Of a stretch of 6,029 nucleotides of DNA, positions 5,624 to 6,029 are shown one piece after another. Below the pieces are notes generated by a model that did not search any database, had not been told where the DNA came from, and was given only the letters and a program-made list of their open reading frames with translations. Both the position numbers and the translations under genes were made by a program. Source of the DNA: Clostridia bacterium (lineage in GTDB: Bacteria; Bacillota_A; Clostridia; UBA1212; UBA1255); assembly GCA_017522515.1 (NCBI GenBank), contig JAFWZH010000327.1, positions 1-6,029 of the forward strand. Direction: 5' to 3'. Positions within the stretch are counted from its first letter, which is position 1, and each line of letters begins with the position of its first letter.

Positions 5624-6029
5624 TTTGTAATCTCTTTAATGCATCTTTGGCATCCTCATCGCCCCGCTCTGCCGCTAAACGATACCACTTCACAGCCTCT
5701 TCATAGTTTTGCTCAACACCATCGCCATCCTCATAAGCACAGCCCAAATAATATTGGGCACCAGCACACCCTTGCTCTGCAGCCAAACGCCACCATTTTA
5801 CAGACTCCTCATAGTTTTGCTCAACACCGTCACCGTTTGCATAAGCACAGCCCAAAAAGTATTGGGCATCAGCACAACCTTGCTCAGTAGCTAAACGCCA
5901 CCATTTTACCGCCTCTTCATCATTCTGTTCAACACCATCGCCATTATGGTAGATAATCCCCATAATACTTTGCGATGATATGTCATTTTGTTCTGCAGCC
6001 AATAATATCCACTTTGAAGCTTCCTTATA
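5616..6029 (-). CDS. Sel1-repeat protein, C-terminal part (5' end outside window)
   Basis: The visible 137 residues are three nearly identical 36-residue Sel1 repeats preceded by part of a fourth. Each contains the pattern GDGVEQN-EEAVKWWRLAAEQG-A-AQY-LG-AY, a textbook Sel1 consensus with GVEQN loops and small residues at the helix packing positions. Sel1 arrays act as protein-binding scaffolds. The frame runs open to the window edge as YKEASKWILLAAEQ, so an internal TTG should not be taken as the start. The protein ends in KDALKRLQNE, and its TAG at 5616-5618 lies inside the next gene, giving an 8-bp overlap. Its repeats are much closer to consensus than those of the gene at 3462, and the DNA is visibly richer in G+C than the decayed gene. 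Both points fit a recently expanded or recently acquired array. Whether the full protein has an N-terminal signal or other domain cannot be seen. Confidence 0.95.
   Translation of the reverse strand, partial: YKEASKWILLAAEQNDISSQSIMGIIYHNGDGVEQNDEEAVKWWRLATEQGCADAQYFLGCAYANGDGVEQNYEESVKWWRLAAEQGCAGAQYYLGCAYEDGDGVEQNYEEAVKWYRLAAERGDEDAKDALKRLQNE
5711..5942 (-). repeat. 108-bp in-frame tandem repeat encoding Sel1 units
   Basis: The DNA element beginning GCTCAACACC (plus strand) recurs at 5711, 5819 and 5927 (as GTTCAACACC), exactly 108 bp apart, which is 36 codons. Long stretches between these anchors also match at the DNA level, for example the GCACAGCCCAA segments and the AACGCCACCATTTTAC segments. 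The span given runs from the first to the last anchor. The repeat is coding and lies within the Sel1 gene. Such near-identity allows copy-number change by slippage or recombination. Confidence 0.85.

Noticed and set aside
5711..5942. Regular repeats that could suggest a CRISPR array
   Set aside because: The period is 108 bp with no unique spacers, the reading frame is open throughout, and the product is a clean Sel1 array.

Overview
The window reads as a piece of a Bacteroidota chromosome, most likely a gut Bacteroidales species. The signs are AT-rich DNA, mostly ATG starts without consistent Shine-Dalgarno sequences, a small ECF sigma factor of a type common in that phylum, and a cluster of Sel1-repeat and WG-repeat proteins. 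The organism is inferred from style only; no marker gene is present. All supported genes lie on the minus strand, so transcription runs from high to low coordinates.

From right to left there is one tightly packed gene run. It begins with a Sel1-repeat protein cut by the window edge (5616-6029). An orphan protein with two cysteine clusters follows (4853-5623), then a smaller orphan (4420-4848), then a complete Sel1-repeat protein with a strongly basic tail (3462-4385). Next is a protein joining WG-type beta repeats to a YgjP-like (DUF45) zinc metallopeptidase (1949-3460). Last comes a decayed reading frame (341-1937) that starts with the same N-terminal signature as the complete Sel1 gene and ends in a DnaB-helicase-like RecA domain. 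Junctions are 8 bp overlapping, then 4, 34, 1 and 11 bp apart, which suggests one operon.

The decayed gene is the most striking item. At least five small frame changes split it, yet joining the frames gives about 530 codons without an in-frame stop. The decay therefore looks recent, or the sequence carries local errors. The DnaB-like part has no visible Walker A motif.

A spacer of about 208 bp (133-340) separates the operon from the start of an ECF sigma-70 gene (1-132), which is cut by the left edge. No RNA gene, CRISPR array, insertion sequence or convincing terminator was seen.

How the genes work together is not known. Sel1 and WG repeats are protein-interaction scaffolds, the metallopeptidase domain supplies a likely catalytic centre, and the two orphans may bind zinc. 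A multi-protein system built on repeat scaffolds is a reasonable inference, but neither substrate nor purpose can be read from the sequence.
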